A stretch of DNA of 64,000 nucleotides from Marsupella aquatica (lineage: Eukaryota; Marchantiophyta). The stretch is taken from contig OZ316898.1 in the NCBI GenBank assembly GCA_973895155.1, positions 7,316,001 to 7,380,000 on the forward strand, in the 5' to 3' direction. Shown here one piece after another: positions 21,904 through 34,849 of the stretch. Numbering within the stretch: the stretch's first letter is position 1; each line of letters opens with the position of its first letter. The notes under the pieces were generated by a model, which was not told the origin of the DNA, ran no database searches, and was given only the letters and a program-made list of their open reading frames with translations. The position numbers were made by a program, and so were the translations under genes.

Positions 21904-22665
21904 TTAAAGCTTGCGAGTCTTGCCCAATTTGTTGTTCACTTGGATAAAGCCCAACGCGCGCCCCGCTCCATACTCTTTCGTGAATCCAACGACCTTAACT
22001 TGCCTGCAGGAAAGGAGCCTTCGCCGAACTGTCCTTTCTAAGGTGCGTATATCTGTTGTGTGTAGGTTCATTTTCGCATCCAATCCACTCTGTCGAAAAT
22101 TGACCATTTCCAAAATGAGCAATAAATTCTAGAAATGCATATCATACCAGTTCTTCTTCATCTCAATTTTGCCCGTGCTCGGTCTTATATACCAGGCTGT
22201 GATCAAGGGACCTAGCCATGGAACTGCTTCCTTGTCATTGATTCCAAATTCGATTCTGGTTGCTCGGCAGATGTCCGCGGAGAAAAGCTTGGTTTTCTGC
22301 GCGGACTGGTATTGTACCAAGCGCTTCGGATAATTTTTTGAACGACCCAGTCAATTAGGCTCAAAAGTGTAGGCTCTTTGAAGTGCGCTAGTACCTTCCT
22401 CTCACTAAATATTAGTTCCACCACAGCTATCGCCCGAGCTATCGGTGCCTCGGAACTAATTGATGACTGAGCTGATTAAAGATTTAAAGATTCTGAATGT
22501 ATCATTCACAATTCTTACTTGATTCAAGTCTGTATCTACTAATTCAAAGGGCAGCCTGTGCTTGTCTTGAAGATTTCTAAGCAATCCTTTCGTAACTAAA
22601 GATATATGCGGCCATCTCTTCTGTACGTTCATGGATACCAGGGACATGTTGTAACATGCAAACAC
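21904..22665 (-). pseudogene. Decayed reading frame of unknown origin
   Basis: Coding-like sequence runs almost without gaps through three successive minus-strand frames. 22665-22456 includes RWPHISLVTKGLLRNLQDK; about 22480-22330 includes SEAPIARAIAVVELIFSE; 22320-22129 includes ATRIEFGINDKEAVPWLG and ends at a TAG; and the same frame then carries on at 22122-21904 (QVKVVGFTKEYGAGRALG). Two frame changes and one in-frame stop separate otherwise contiguous sequence. A GTAAGA...CAG pair of about 52 nt could explain the first step as an intron, but the later breaks look like damage. It is an old insertion or dead gene. No family is recognised; an endogenous viral or transposon origin is possible and unproven. 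Confidence 0.4.
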
Positions 22666-22851
22666 TTAGTCCTCGATGAAATGATGTTGAATATTTATGT
22701 GCTTAGAGCCCTCATGGGTGTTTGCTATTAAACAGCCAGGACAGTTATAATTGCACTCTTCAGAAAAGCTCTGTGGTTTCCTCTGCAAAACCAGTTATAC
22801 CTTGCAGTAGTCTTCCAAGCCAAATTACTCCCGTACTGGCTTTGGCACTCA

Positions 22852-23043
22852 CTCAACACATTGACAAACGAGAAATGTGACCAGCCACACTTCTTCTTTT
22901 TTGGCCTTCAAAACCAAAATCAAGCAAGCCCATCCAAGAGAGGATAGCTCAACACATTGTCAAACGAGAAATGTGACCAGCCACACTTCTTCTTTTTTGG
23001 CCTTCAAAACCAAAAGCAAGGAAGCCCATCCAAGAGAGGATAG
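22852..23043. repeat. 96-bp tandem duplication
   Basis: The unit beginning ctcaacacattg is at 22852 and again at 22948, nearly identical (for example aaatcaagc versus aaagcaagg). Confidence 0.9.
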
Positions 23044-23211
23044 ACTGTCTACTTTGGAGCATGCATTTCTATGTAAGTAGCCACAAGGGGATAATACTCA
23101 GGGATCCTACAGGGACCAGACCACAGGGAGAGAGAGGATTAAAACCAAAATCCAAAATGGACAACCAGAGCTGAGGAAATAATCAATATTCCCACCACTA
23201 CACCCCACCTA

Positions 23212-23340
23212 CACACATACACCCCTTGCATGTGGATGGAGGATTGAACCTGGGACTTCTCGGTTCTAGGTTCATCACACATACACCCCTTGCATGTGGA
23301 AGGAGGATTGAACCTGGGACTTCTCGGTTTTAGGCTCATC
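23212..23340. repeat. 64-bp tandem duplication
   Basis: The cacacatacaccccttgcat segment followed by ggaggattgaacctgggac occurs twice with a 64-bp period. It is probably a fragment of a dispersed element. Confidence 0.85.
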
Positions 23341-26300
23341 CTCTGGCCAACTGACCAAAGCCAGTTGGTTACTGGCCACACATCTTGTTTTACCCCGTGC
23401 AACAATTCTTATGAGGCAAAAAATATGGACTCGGAAAATGCGGGGTCAAATGTTCCAGAGAAAATTGCCTTTTCTGTCCGGTTTACTGATATCAAAAAGT
23501 GACAACTGAAACATCGAATGAATGGAGGTAGGTGAAGGCATCCCAGTTACTTAACTCATGAGAATCTTCTCAATGTGTGCTCCACTATACTGTAGTTATA
23601 TTTAACTTACTATGTTTAACAAGTAACTCTGGCTAACATCAAAAAGTGTAAACAGAGGAACCCGCCCAGAAAATTTTACCGTCACTCTCCCTGCCCAGAT
23701 TGTTTTCCTCACCCTCCACACAAATTGGAAATCCAGCTACAGATTTGTATTCCAGAACTTACCAACAACAGATGCAAGGTCAGGAATATTATTTTGGTTT
23801 TCCATCTCCATCAATTTGAGTTTTCAACTTTGAATCCAAAGTGGGATTGGCAGATCCCCTGTTCTATACGAAGTCGAAGTTCTGGGGGCGCTGATAAGAA
23901 CTTAGGAGCAGATTAAGGCTTAGAAATCATAAGTTGGATCAGCGAATACACTTTCGAATGTGACATCATAGTTTTCTTGAGAGGAAAGACGTCGATTTGG
24001 GCTATGGAATCCGACCTGTGACAAGGGTTTCGGACCCCCTATCCAAATGCTGGCAGTTCATATATATACAGTGCAGTGGCAAGACTGTGACCACGTTTCA
24101 AGAAACAAAATATCTAGTGTTAAGGTGGGCACGTAGCAGATCGAGGTCTGATAAATTCTGAGATGCATTCTAAGGAGCTTTATACGCTTCAAACGTCCAG
24201 CCCAAGGGCACGGAACAAAGCAGAAATTCTGATTGCAGCACCTTAAATATACAGTTCCGTAAAATCTTATCTAGAAATTGTTCACGCTCCATGCAGTGCT
24301 GATGATTCAATAACGAAACCTGTGCGGTCTCTTGAGGTCCTTCTTGTCATTGTTGCTCTCGCTGTTGGATGGGCCCCTCAGGGTTCCAGTGTATTGTGCC
24401 TTTGAAGTGTTCGAAGTAGTGAAATGTTCACTTTTTCGTTTCCAACCCCTTTCACCCTATTCCTCTCTTTCCTCTACTTTCTAAATAAGAAGACCAGAAA
24501 TACCCACAGCTCGTTCAGTTCATTGATGGTTTCCATCCCTTACGGGTAAATGTTCAGATTATTAACAGCTGGAGACAAGTGCATACAGTGAGCAGCTTAC
24601 CTTGAACAAAGAGCAGTCACCGAGAAAGGAACCAGCTGGGAGACCAATTGTAGTAAGTATTACAAGCATCCCATCGTTTAGCACTGGAAATAGAAGGCTT
24701 GGCACCTTCCTGTGTGGTCAATATATCTTAGAAGGGGCAACTATAGAGTAGTAGAAAATGCATATGAACATTGGCTCCTAGCAGGATGATATCAAAAGTT
24801 GTTGTCTGGACCAGCTCTATTGACTGCCGCTGTGGTATTCAATTGTCCAAATTCTGACCTGAATTCTGACTGTACTAGGCTTTTTCTCTTCTGGGCTGGT
24901 GGAGATCATTAGAACGGTACTACTCTAGTACATTTTCGCTGCGGGTTATGCATGGTGACAGTGTAGTTCCCAATGTCACGCTCTGCCCAATTTATGCTCT
25001 AGAGATTTTTCTTTGGCTCATAGGTTTCGAGCTTTATAGAAGCGGTACCTTTGTATTCCCAAATAGATCCATTCATGCCAGTATGAGATACAAGACTAGG
25101 AAGAGCCCTCGGGATAACCAGGATGAGGAATAAGAGTGGTCAACGTGTTGCCCCGTTACTTGTGTAAGGCTGCATCAAATTCAATCACTTTTTCACTTGT
25201 ACCTCCAGCAGATACTCAGAGCAAACTGTGCAGGATGTGGGTCACGGGTGGGTGGTTAGGTGGTAGCTGGAGTCCGCAATTTCGATGGGAATATCCTCTA
25301 GTACCGAATTCCGACCGGATCCTCAGAGTAGCTATGCTCTTCGCTCCATCCCCCTTTTCAAAACTGCAGACGATCTATAGGAGTGGTGATAGCTCTAGTC
25401 AGAATTACAGAGATTTTGAGCAGAAGTCCTTGCAAAGCCTTTCTCGTTTCTATCGAGTGCATCTATGTAAATTATTATCACTAGCAAACTAAGGGGAACC
25501 TTGCAATGTTGAACTGCTCTGGCTGTCGATCGATCATCGACATGCCAACATATCTTTCACACAGTCACTACTACTGTTTACTTGAAATGTGACCTAAGGG
25601 GACTTTACAAGAAGAGAGGACAAAAGTTAAGAGGCCACATGTGTTTACCCTACCTGATTGACACGTCCATTGCAAACCTGTCTTGGGCCAAAAAGGTGGT
25701 TAGGGTCAAGTTTGGTCACCAGTGCCAAAATCTCACGACCCAGGCTGACAGGGGTTATGGCTCATAACCATCTATACAAATACGAAGGAAAAACTACAAG
25801 AGGGGTTTAAGTAGGTTCTCTTTCAATGTTGGGAGGGATTTTAGGTACAGCGTGATAATGTGAATGCAGACACCAACATATTTGAGAGACTCAAGGGTGG
25901 TGAGAGACATTCAGAGTTTTTATAGCTCTTAGCTCTCGTGATTATAAAGGTGATAGAAATGAGTCTAGCTGTTAATCTAAACCCAACTGGGTGATCTGGG
26001 TCTGAGCTTGACTTTACTTAAGAGTCCAGCCATCTATCTGGACCATTTGTATTCAGATTTAGACTCTGTTGTTAGACTTAGCTCCATGCAGCTCCATGGA
26101 CTTTCAGATCAAGATTCTTTGTTGACTCAGTTTAGTCCAATAGTCATTCTTGACAACAAGAAGTGGTCCGGGTCTAAGCTTGACTCTAAGCTCCCTTGTT
26201 GACTTGGCTTTGTCCAGGGGTCTACTTAGAAACTAAGGAAGGAGCGGTCCGTGTCGGAGCAACTGCCCGTTCTACCGTAGGATGTTCAGATCCCAGTAGA

Positions 26301-26756
26301 ACATTGTTAGACAGGACGTCAACCGACAGAAAATCAACTCTAGTTAGTACACACCTACAATAAGTACTGTAGGTGTATGAATCACCTTGAAACGTATTCA
26401 TGAGACGAAAGAACATAAGATGTGGAATGGACCCTGATGACGTTAATCAAAAACATTTTCGATTATTGAATTGGATACATCTCGAACTCTGACTCAAGGT
26501 GAACACAAGCCTCTTGCGGCCACTCACCTACCGTTATGCCGTAAAGCTCAGTACACTACAGGATGACAAGATCATCCGCCCAAAAACAGAAGGATGGCAG
26601 GGGTAGGCCGGGGGGTAGGCCGCTGCCATATCCAATCTAAGTAGCTTCTGAACTTCCTCCGGGGATCTCAATTCGTCAGATCCCGTATACTGCTACAACG
26701 CACTATCTTGTAGTGATTAAATTTATCCATTGAAGTGCTCCTGCAATGGCCATGAA
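23341..26756. other. Gene-free stretch
   Basis: No gene is supported. The longest frame (25136-25492, +) has no motif. The part from about 25.9 to 26.2 kb contains loosely repeated ggtctgagcttgact-like phrases, suggesting transposon debris. Confidence 0.5.
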
Positions 26757-26813
26757 CATGCATTCTATCGGCTGACATGCATTCTATCGGCTGGCATGCA
26801 TTCTATCGGCTGA
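26757..26813. repeat. Three copies of a 19-bp unit
   Basis: catgcattctatcggctga is repeated three times head to tail (one base differs in copy 2). It is a short minisatellite. Confidence 0.92.
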
Positions 26814-27057
26814 TGTTTTGTTCCTTGAAGTCCTGGTGGCCGTGGAGGAGATGTAAGATCAACCATGAATAGTGCCAGGTCACAGGTTCACACCCTTGAC
26901 GGGGTGCGGACTATTTACATGACTTGCCAACCTCCCTTACTTGCAGGAAACCTTGGGACCATCTTTAGACGGACCGAAGTCGGTAACAAGTTTGAGAGCT
27001 GAATTATTTCTAGCTCTCAATTTAAGTCGAAGCGGGTTGAATCATCATGCAATCATC

Positions 27058-29696
27058 CTACGCTTCACCATCGCTAGCAGGAACGGTGTGCACTCTCGCG
27101 TCGCGAGCTAGATTCTCCAGCTTCTGTTCGTCGTCGACCTCGATCGAGCGTTTCGGCCCGTGGAAGGTTTTCCTCCCGCTCCAAAACCAGTAAATCACGC
27201 CCACGCCCAGGCAGCCGCTGAGGCTGATTGGGGCGTAGTTTAAGGTCGAGGCGGTGACGGGATACGATGGAGGGAAGCAGAAAAAAATGCACATCAGTCC
27301 GCCCCAGATCGCACCCCACCCGCCGATCAGTGGCCCCCATTTCCCCAAGGAAAATGGCCCATGCACGAAATTGTTTCTGTACAAGTACCTCACAACCAAC
27401 ACCACAGTGTATGGTCCATATGCAGTGATTGTAGACATGGCGGTAATGGCAGTGAAGGCCACGCTACTACCCAGCGCAGGGAGAGTGCAGATGAAGGCTC
27501 CGATCACTGTCACAATGGTTGCTACGATTGGGATCTTGTCCGACATTCTCAGCCTAATAAGATATTTGAACCCTGGGAGGCCTTCGTCTCTTGCCATTGC
27601 GTAAGCCTACATGCCATACCACGAAGATTTCAACTATGAGACAGGTGTATTTAATCTTGCGACACATCAGCGATCACATAGTCCCATAACACAATGTTGT
27701 CACATTCACATTCACTACTGAAGATGTGGATGCGTCATAACAAAGCACTGCAGGGCTTCGACACATCCACATCTTCAGTTTTCTCATTTTCAGCCGACAT
27801 CGGAAATCTAGCAGGAATCGCCGTTTCGTGACGGACAACTTATGCTTACATGGTTCCCCGGCCTTGTTATGTAAACAGAAAGGAACTTAGGTGAAGCCAA
27901 GTACTGACCATTCTTGCTGTGAGAGTCACGTTTGTGATATTTCCAAAGAAGAGAGAAATGGCCGCCAGTCCAGTGAAAGTGACCGAACCAGCAGTTCCAT
28001 GTCCCCACCTAGCATCGAACACGTCGTAGAAAATCTGGCTTCCAGCAGAAGCATCTCCTCCACCTGCACGATTAATCATAAAATGACCAACTTGAGCACA
28101 AGATTTACAGTTTCCGACAATGATCGGCCTCGACCGCATTGCCAGACTCAGCTTTCAATCGAAGTGAACCAAACCTTCAGGAATTTTCAATACCCCGCTG
28201 GACTGTACAAGATTTAGCTATTGTGCCCCCATTTCTTTGGCTCTGGGTTTGAAGACCATGCTCAGAAAGGAGCGCGGAAGTCGATCAGACGACTGGGCTT
28301 TAGTCTATAAGATACATCTAGTCACCTGGTGTAGCCAAAATATCCCACTTATATATATTAACACCATAAAGGTAAATTATTGAAAGCGAAAGTATCCCTC
28401 CCTCAGTGGTAACCTTGCGAACGTACGTTGTCCGAATCCCACGTACATTCCAAGTCTTGCACCTCCTTATCATCGCCTCATTTAGAATGATATAATGATG
28501 TCAATCACAATCCATATCCTGAGCTACAGTATGTTGAACTTAGGCAGCTGACGAGATACGACTAGATTGTCTCGAAAGGTTTTTCGTTCGTACCCGCAAA
28601 GGAAGCGTTTACTGAGAACTTATTTCCAAACCCACCCAACGTCTACCTGAACATCGAACGAGGAGATTGAGAGCAATTGAATGAGAGGCGAAACTCACCA
28701 GTTGGGGTGTTCGAGCTGAGCACATTGCCAGGCACCTGAATGCAGAGGGTCATGGCCAAGAGTAAGATGATCTCCACGACAGCTGTTACGTACACAGTGT
28801 ACACCATTGCTCGAGGTCCAGACGTTGCCGCGGTACGCACTTCCTCCACCACATGAGATCCGACCTCGAAACCTGTGAGAATGGACTGGAAGTATGGGAG
28901 GCCCAGAATCACCACCATGACTGCGCTCTTGACACCAGAACCTGGAGCGTGTACGAAATGCGTGAAGACGAATTTGGCACTCTGGTATTTGGGAGCGACT
29001 GCCATCAATGTGACGACGATGAATACAATTGATACGATTTGAAACCAAGCCCCGATTGTGCTCAGGCGTCCGAGCCACCTAGTGTTCGTAATGGAGACCC
29101 AGAAATGCAGAAAGAAAATGCCGGCGGTGAGGGCCACAATCTGCTCATTGGCAAGAATACCCAAAGTTAGCATCCATTTGCACTCTGGACAATATTGCTA
29201 GGATAATGGCCACGAGAAATCCAATGGGGGCGGCGACTCAAGAAATTTGGCTATCATTCGCTCGACGCTAGGGATGAAAGCAAAAAATATCTGTGGGTGA
29301 CTACAGATCCGTCCTCCACTCATGCATAGTCTATTGCGCCTCCAGGCATTGAGACCACGAGCCTGTAAATCGGATGAACCAATATGCAGGACGGACAAAA
29401 AGGAGACATTTAAAAAAGCGAACGACTGCTAGAAATTCCGTCCAATTCGTCTTCGGAATCGGCTACAACGCTTCAATCTCTCAGGACAATTATCAGCTGC
29501 AATACACGGAATTCGAAGAAGACTTCCTCCTCGCGAAAATTGATTTTGTCATAGGCGAGAATGAATGAATGAACGAACGAAATGATGACTGGGGCCAGTT
29601 GGCCTTCAATGCTGAAATGTACTGTAAAGATTTCCTGCAATGCAGACTCTTTCCAAAACAGCAGGGCAACCTGGGAGAAAGAATGAATTAAGAATC

Positions 29697-29734
<38 letters not shown>

Positions 29735-30295
29735 CTGGCTATCGGTGAGATTAACCCCGGATCCCAGCTGAATCATGGTGGAAAGTAGCTGAGCCAGCAG
29801 ATACTCATTGAGAGCAGTACCGCAGAAGGATCCCACGAGGTACATCCAGCCCACGAACCACGAGAGCCAAGCCGCATGCTTCCTGGGCACCAGCTGCGCC
29901 ACCCAGTAATAAACACTGCCAAGAGTCGGGAATGCGGAGCACACTTCGGACATTGCATACGCCATGCATAACGTTCCGAAGGAAGTGGCAAGCATGCCCC
30001 AGAAAATCGTGACCGGCCCTCCATACGCATACATGTAGCCATAGTATCCCGTCACAAATCCCAGCGGCGCTGTATAAGAGAAGGTGTACGCCCACTGCTG
30101 GAATGGGCTCATCTCCCGGTGGTACACCGCATTGTACCCGAGCTCATTGAGCCTCCTCTCATCGGCATCCTTGCTCTCCGCCTCCGTGCCGCTGCGCCAC
30201 TTCTCATGGTCCCCATTCGTCGCTCTCTCCTGTTCCATTTCCTCTAGGCCCTTCTCGTCAGCATACTTCACCGAGTTCACATTCTCCACTTCCAT
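27058..30295 (-). CDS. Amino-acid permease, BAT1/GABA-permease type (APC superfamily)
   Basis: An integral membrane amino-acid/GABA transporter. Five minus-strand exons are proposed: 30295-29735, 29670-29623, 29182-28699, 28063-27909 and 27606-27058, giving about 598 residues against 510-560 usual for the family. Exon 1 holds a charged N-terminal tail and then ELGYNAVYHREMSPFQQWAY, a YGGPVTIFWGM helix and AMSEVCSAFPTLGSVYYW, the consensus first helices of this family. Exon 3 has FVFTHF and GFEVGSHVVEEV, matching the TGYDAxAHxxEE signature region. Exon 4 carries the SQIFYDVF region. Exon 5 has AYAMARDEGLP, VHGPFSLGKWGP and PVTASTLNYAP, all characteristic, and ends in an acidic/basic cytosolic tail. 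The 48-nt second exon and its donor (ACA/GTACAT) are the weakest part. Intron 1 is only 64 nt and contains a GA repeat. Substrate is not determined by sequence. Confidence 0.9.
29701..29729. repeat. (GA)n microsatellite in permease intron 1
   Basis: About 14 GA units, reading as CT on the coding strand. It makes up nearly half of a 64-nt intron and forms a pyrimidine-rich stretch between donor and acceptor. Confidence 0.95.
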
Positions 30296-32164
30296 ACATG
30301 CAACGACTTCCCAAGCTCCCTTTGAACCGCCTCTCCGAACCTACGAAGCAGTCTCCTTCCCTCAATTGATACAGTTGAGAACCGAGGTCTCACATAGAGT
30401 AGGTTCATGCAGTACCTACCAACCTGGAAAGACATGGAATCGTCGCTTTAGACAGTCTCCCCACAGTTCTCCACGACTCCACGAGGATGGAACAGAAGAG
30501 CAGACGAGACTGAATAACTGGTGATCTTCTGGACAGGGCGGAATCTGAGGACTGTCCGGGATTGGAGGAGTGAGTGAATAATGACAATCAACACGACACA
30601 AGCTATGGGGACCGAAGACTCGAAATGATCCACTTTTGGGGCCTTGGGGAGTTGGGGGGACTGGAATTGGAAATTGGGAATCCCTCTCGCAATTGGAGCA
30701 TTGAATGCGTTAATTGCCAGACAGAATTCGTACCTTCTTATACTGGACAGACACTCAAGACAGTGGATGACAGACGGCCGTGCAGGTGATAGCTCGGAAA
30801 GGTCGTACCTCATGAGCAGCCAGAAATCAGCACGACATCATCCCAAATCCCAACATTATCACATCGACGATTTATCGCATTATCACCTCAATTATTTAGC
30901 ACTGCTAGCCGTGGATAACAGGGTAGCTTTTTAAGCTTTTTAAGCTTTTTTCCTCTTTCGCCATTGTGACATGCAGGAAGGATGCTTCGAATTGTCCTCA
31001 CCTAATTTTTGAAGATGAAACTTTTACCGACCAGATGCTTGGAATTTTCCTCACCTAATTTTTCTAATTAAATTTTGGCAGACCAGCTGACAAATCTCCC
31101 TATATTCTGGCTAATGGGTACGTGGCTAGGTAGCTATTCTGGCTAATCAGGTATGTGGCTGGGTAGCTAGGAAACTGGCTAATGGAAGACAAAAACCTTA
31201 TCCAATTTTTGTCAAAAGTGGCCAAGAGTCTTGAGAGAGTTGGAATCTTAGAGCAAATTTCAGTCATTATAAAACTCTGGTGGATACCATGTTGTTTGGC
31301 ATCCCCCCTTGTTTGGACATCAAAATGTGACAAAATATGATGTGTTATGTCACCTCATGCCATGATAAACCCAGATAATCTGATTAAATCATTGAGTTGT
31401 ATTCTAAATATATGTACCTGGTTGTAAAATTTTGACGTTCAATTACCAGGACGTGGCTGTTTGTGCAATCTCTTGAAGCAGTTACATTGTTCAGACAATC
31501 TGCATGTCTGAGTCTGAGCGGTATCTCGTGTCTTTTTGTAATAATTTTTTAATACTCTCTCTTCCACCTAAAAGATGCCCAGGTAGATGGACTGAGAAAA
31601 AAATGAGGGTTTCACTGATATTTATGCCGTTGTGCAAGTCTACTGGGGCATCACAAGCCCACAGGCCCATCTGGGCTTATTTGTCCTCTTCCACCACCGA
31701 AGCCCAGATAAACTCCATAAACACATGTACCAGTGTGAAACATTGCTCAAGGTGATCTTCCAAGTAAGAACTTTCTCTTCCCTGCCTCTACTGTACAAGG
31801 AAACCTTCTCCATCTTAGACCTTGGCCATTTCCAGGACACTTTGATATTACTGCCTTCTTTGGTGTATGCAGCTAACTAACTCTTGTGCCTCTTTCATTT
31901 GGGCACAGCTGTCCACCTTGGCGGGCTCTGGTACTTGTCCTTGCATTTAAGATGTAAATGTTAAAGGTTTTTCAGTTTTCATAATGGAGAGTAAGGGGAA
32001 AAAAAAACAAGGTTAATGGAGAGTAAGGGCAATCATATGTGCATTCACTTATGTAGAAAGACATGTGAGCCTCCTTTCATCCCATAATCAAGGCTGAGCA
32101 AGTTTTGCTTTATAACTATACACAGTGAATGGCCTGATCCCCATCTGTTGCATAAGATGTTGAT
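30296..32164. other. Upstream region of the permease and gene-free DNA
   Basis: This contains the permease 5' side. A minus-strand TATAAG at 30742-30737 is a possible promoter element, some 440 nt before the ATG. Farther out are short repeats (agctttttaa three times near 30.93 kb; paired attctggctaat phrases near 31.1 kb) and no supported gene. Confidence 0.4.
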
Positions 32165-32380
32165 ATGACCAAAGGACTTGAGTTCACTCCTTTATGTAAA
32201 GGATTCAAGTCTTTTAAGAAGTACTTGACTCCTTTCTGTGTGAAGGACTTGACTCTTTCAAACTGTAAGGAAGACTTGACTCATTTGTGGGTGAAGAATT
32301 TGATTCCTTCTTGGGTGAAGGACTCGTCTCATTTCTGTGTGATGGACTTGACTGCTTTCTGTGTGAAGTCTTTCCCTGAA
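32165..32380 (+). repeat. Degenerate 30-bp minisatellite kept in frame
   Basis: About seven imperfect copies of a unit like gaaggacttgactcctttct occur at roughly 30-bp spacing. Because 30 is divisible by 3, one frame (from 32165) stays open and encodes a 10-residue repeat (FCVKDLTxxx). No known protein has this repeat, and the frame is probably a by-product. Confidence 0.65.
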
Positions 32381-34804
32381 CAAGTTAGGAATAGTGTCCT
32401 TGTGAGTAATTTCAGAAGTTTTACTGCATTATCTTCTAAAGTGATGGTGATAAGAACCACTGACTGAAATGCTTTAAACTACCATTGTCATCATATTTGG
32501 TGCCTTGACTAGGGACTGTTCAAGTGCTAGATCTGAGTGAGGCTCGTCCTCTTATCAGGAAGGAAGAGTTTAGAATAATTGATGAATGACATCATGCAAT
32601 TCTGTGGTGCTGGCCTGGAGTTTAATTTAAGTTTATATGCTTACTTCTTGGGTTTTGGTATACTTCCAGCCTGAATCCACATTTGAAGCATGGGCTGGTC
32701 TGCAAATATTGCATGTTCATCCTTTAAACATGTTTCATTTTTTCTCTTGTAGTGATCTGTAAATGATAGTGCATAGTATTTGACAGAATTGAGTGGTAAA
32801 AGTACATTTCACATAATGACCAGCAAAAGTACAAGTGCACAAATCTTGAAAGTTGTGCACATAAGGTACAGATTCTCACTTGCCCTAATGATACTCAAAT
32901 AAATAGTGGGAAATAGAATTGAAAACAAAAAGAATTGAAAAAAAACCTATACTCTTTTATGTATCTTTGCATACTTTTTTTTTGTGCATCTTTTAGATTT
33001 GTCTTATTGAGAGTCTTATTATACATTTTATATTTATTTGAGTTATGGTCTAGAGGCTTCACTCTAGACCTAACCCTTAAAAGTAGCTTCTGTTTGCGAT
33101 TATATAGTAAGACAAGCCATATGCCTGTGCGTTGCACGCCATAATGAGGGCCGGCCCATAGGAAGGAGGGCCGGGGGGCGAGAGGCAGTGGCAAGCGCAT
33201 TGGGATCGAGGGGAGGGCGAGGCAGGGCGTCGACCGAGGGGAGGATGAGAGGCAGGGGCTAGTGCATAGGGACCGAGGGGAGGCAAGGCAGGGCATCAGG
33301 GTGAGGCATCGTGAGCATTGATGCACGTATACGTATATAGCCAGGGGGGGTCCATAAAGGCACGTGCGTGAGAGGCCTTGCCAGAGAGGGCAGGTGCTAA
33401 TCAAGCAGATACGATAATCCTCTAAAATATCCAACAGATAATTTTGATTCCCGCCAATTCTGGATTTCATAATGGGATGAAGGATGAAAAATGCGATCAC
33501 TGATTATAGTTGTAGATTGTGCAGGCAATGTACATAAGATCCTCCCTTGCTTTGCTAATGACAATAAAAACCATAAGCTTAACAAAGAAAAGTATGAGGA
33601 GGACTTTAATAAGCAGGTGTCCAGATCTCAAAGTATCAATTTCTCTCTCATACACTAGAATTGGCAAAATTCCCTAAAATGAGTTAAAAGGGGTGGATGC
33701 ACTTTATTGCAAACTAAATGTAGTGGGAAATGAGAGCACTAGGATAGCAAGATAAAAAAAATTAGAGGGGTGCCAAAATAAATTTAAATCAAAATCAAAA
33801 TTTTGGCACATTGAAATAAAAATATACAACAAAAAATATTAGTAAGACAAAATACTGAAAGGTGGATTGGCCATATAGTAGTGTCACATTTGAAGCATGG
33901 GCTGGTCTTCAACATTTGAGGCTATTGTGAGAAGCATGAAATGCTCATGAATTTTTAATTTGTCATAAATTTAGAATCATTGTATTTCTCCATTAGTTGT
34001 TTTATTCAGGGAGCAGCACCACCGATTATTTGGGCTGGATATTTAGAGGCACTCAAGCTCTGAGGGTGATTTAATTATAATCTTTTGTCTAATTATGCTG
34101 CAAATTTCCAGAAAGCCTACACTTACATCATATATCAAAGTGGACGCTTCTTCCTACCACAAAGCTGAATTTCCTGACTGCCTGTAAACTATGGGTACGA
34201 TCTTGCCTTGGGTTCTCAATGCACGTGACTAGCAATGGCAGCACCGCTGATCTCTTGTAACTTAGCTACTTCGATTACTGGTTACTCTGACTTGCTAACA
34301 CACCCTAGACTTATTCTATATTGAGATGCTGGTGTAAATGACCCTGAAGAACCCTAGAGTAAGTATCTGGTACAAGATTGACTCTCCATATTGGTTCAGG
34401 ATACATTTATGTACCCAACTTAAGTCACATTGAATTCAACTTCTCAGTTGAATCATCATTCAGATTATTTATGTATTTATCTTGAGCTCATATCACTTTC
34501 CCGTTTTATTTATTATTTATTTTTGAAGAAAGGGGATGATGCCCGAGAATTTATTCCAAGCAACCAAGCAAATACAGAGAGATCTGCCCAATGGAAAAGG
34601 CAGAACCCAAAAACAACCTAAGACAGACAGGGCTGCCTGAGATACTTATTTGTTTAATGTTTACAGCAAGGTTTACAACATCTGACTCTAAGTCTGAAAA
34701 AACACATTTGGCTCAGAGTCTAAGAATGAAGGCTGTGAGTCATGCCAATTTTGACTTGTTCAATTAGTTGTAAGTTTCAGAAATGGTTGCCAATTCATTA
34801 CAAT

Positions 34805-34849
<45 letters not shown>

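Noticed and set aside
26757-26813. CRISPR-like array
   Set aside because: The 19-bp units are directly adjacent with no spacers, and the genome is eukaryotic.
28400-28460. tRNA-like stretch (cagtggtaa ... gtccgaatccca)
   Set aside because: The T-loop-like and D-loop-like words are present, but no pairing acceptor stem or anticodon arm could be drawn.
28695-29078. 127-codon minus-strand frame
   Set aside because: It is an alternative frame of permease exon 3, whose own frame carries the family signatures.
30084-30524. 146-codon plus-strand frame
   Set aside because: It lies antisense to exon 1 of the permease and its upstream region; Ser-rich content is typical of a shadow frame.
32895-33500. 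201-codon minus-strand frame
   Set aside because: It is low-complexity over the GC-rich gaccgagggg repeats and AT-rich ends, with no protein-like pattern.
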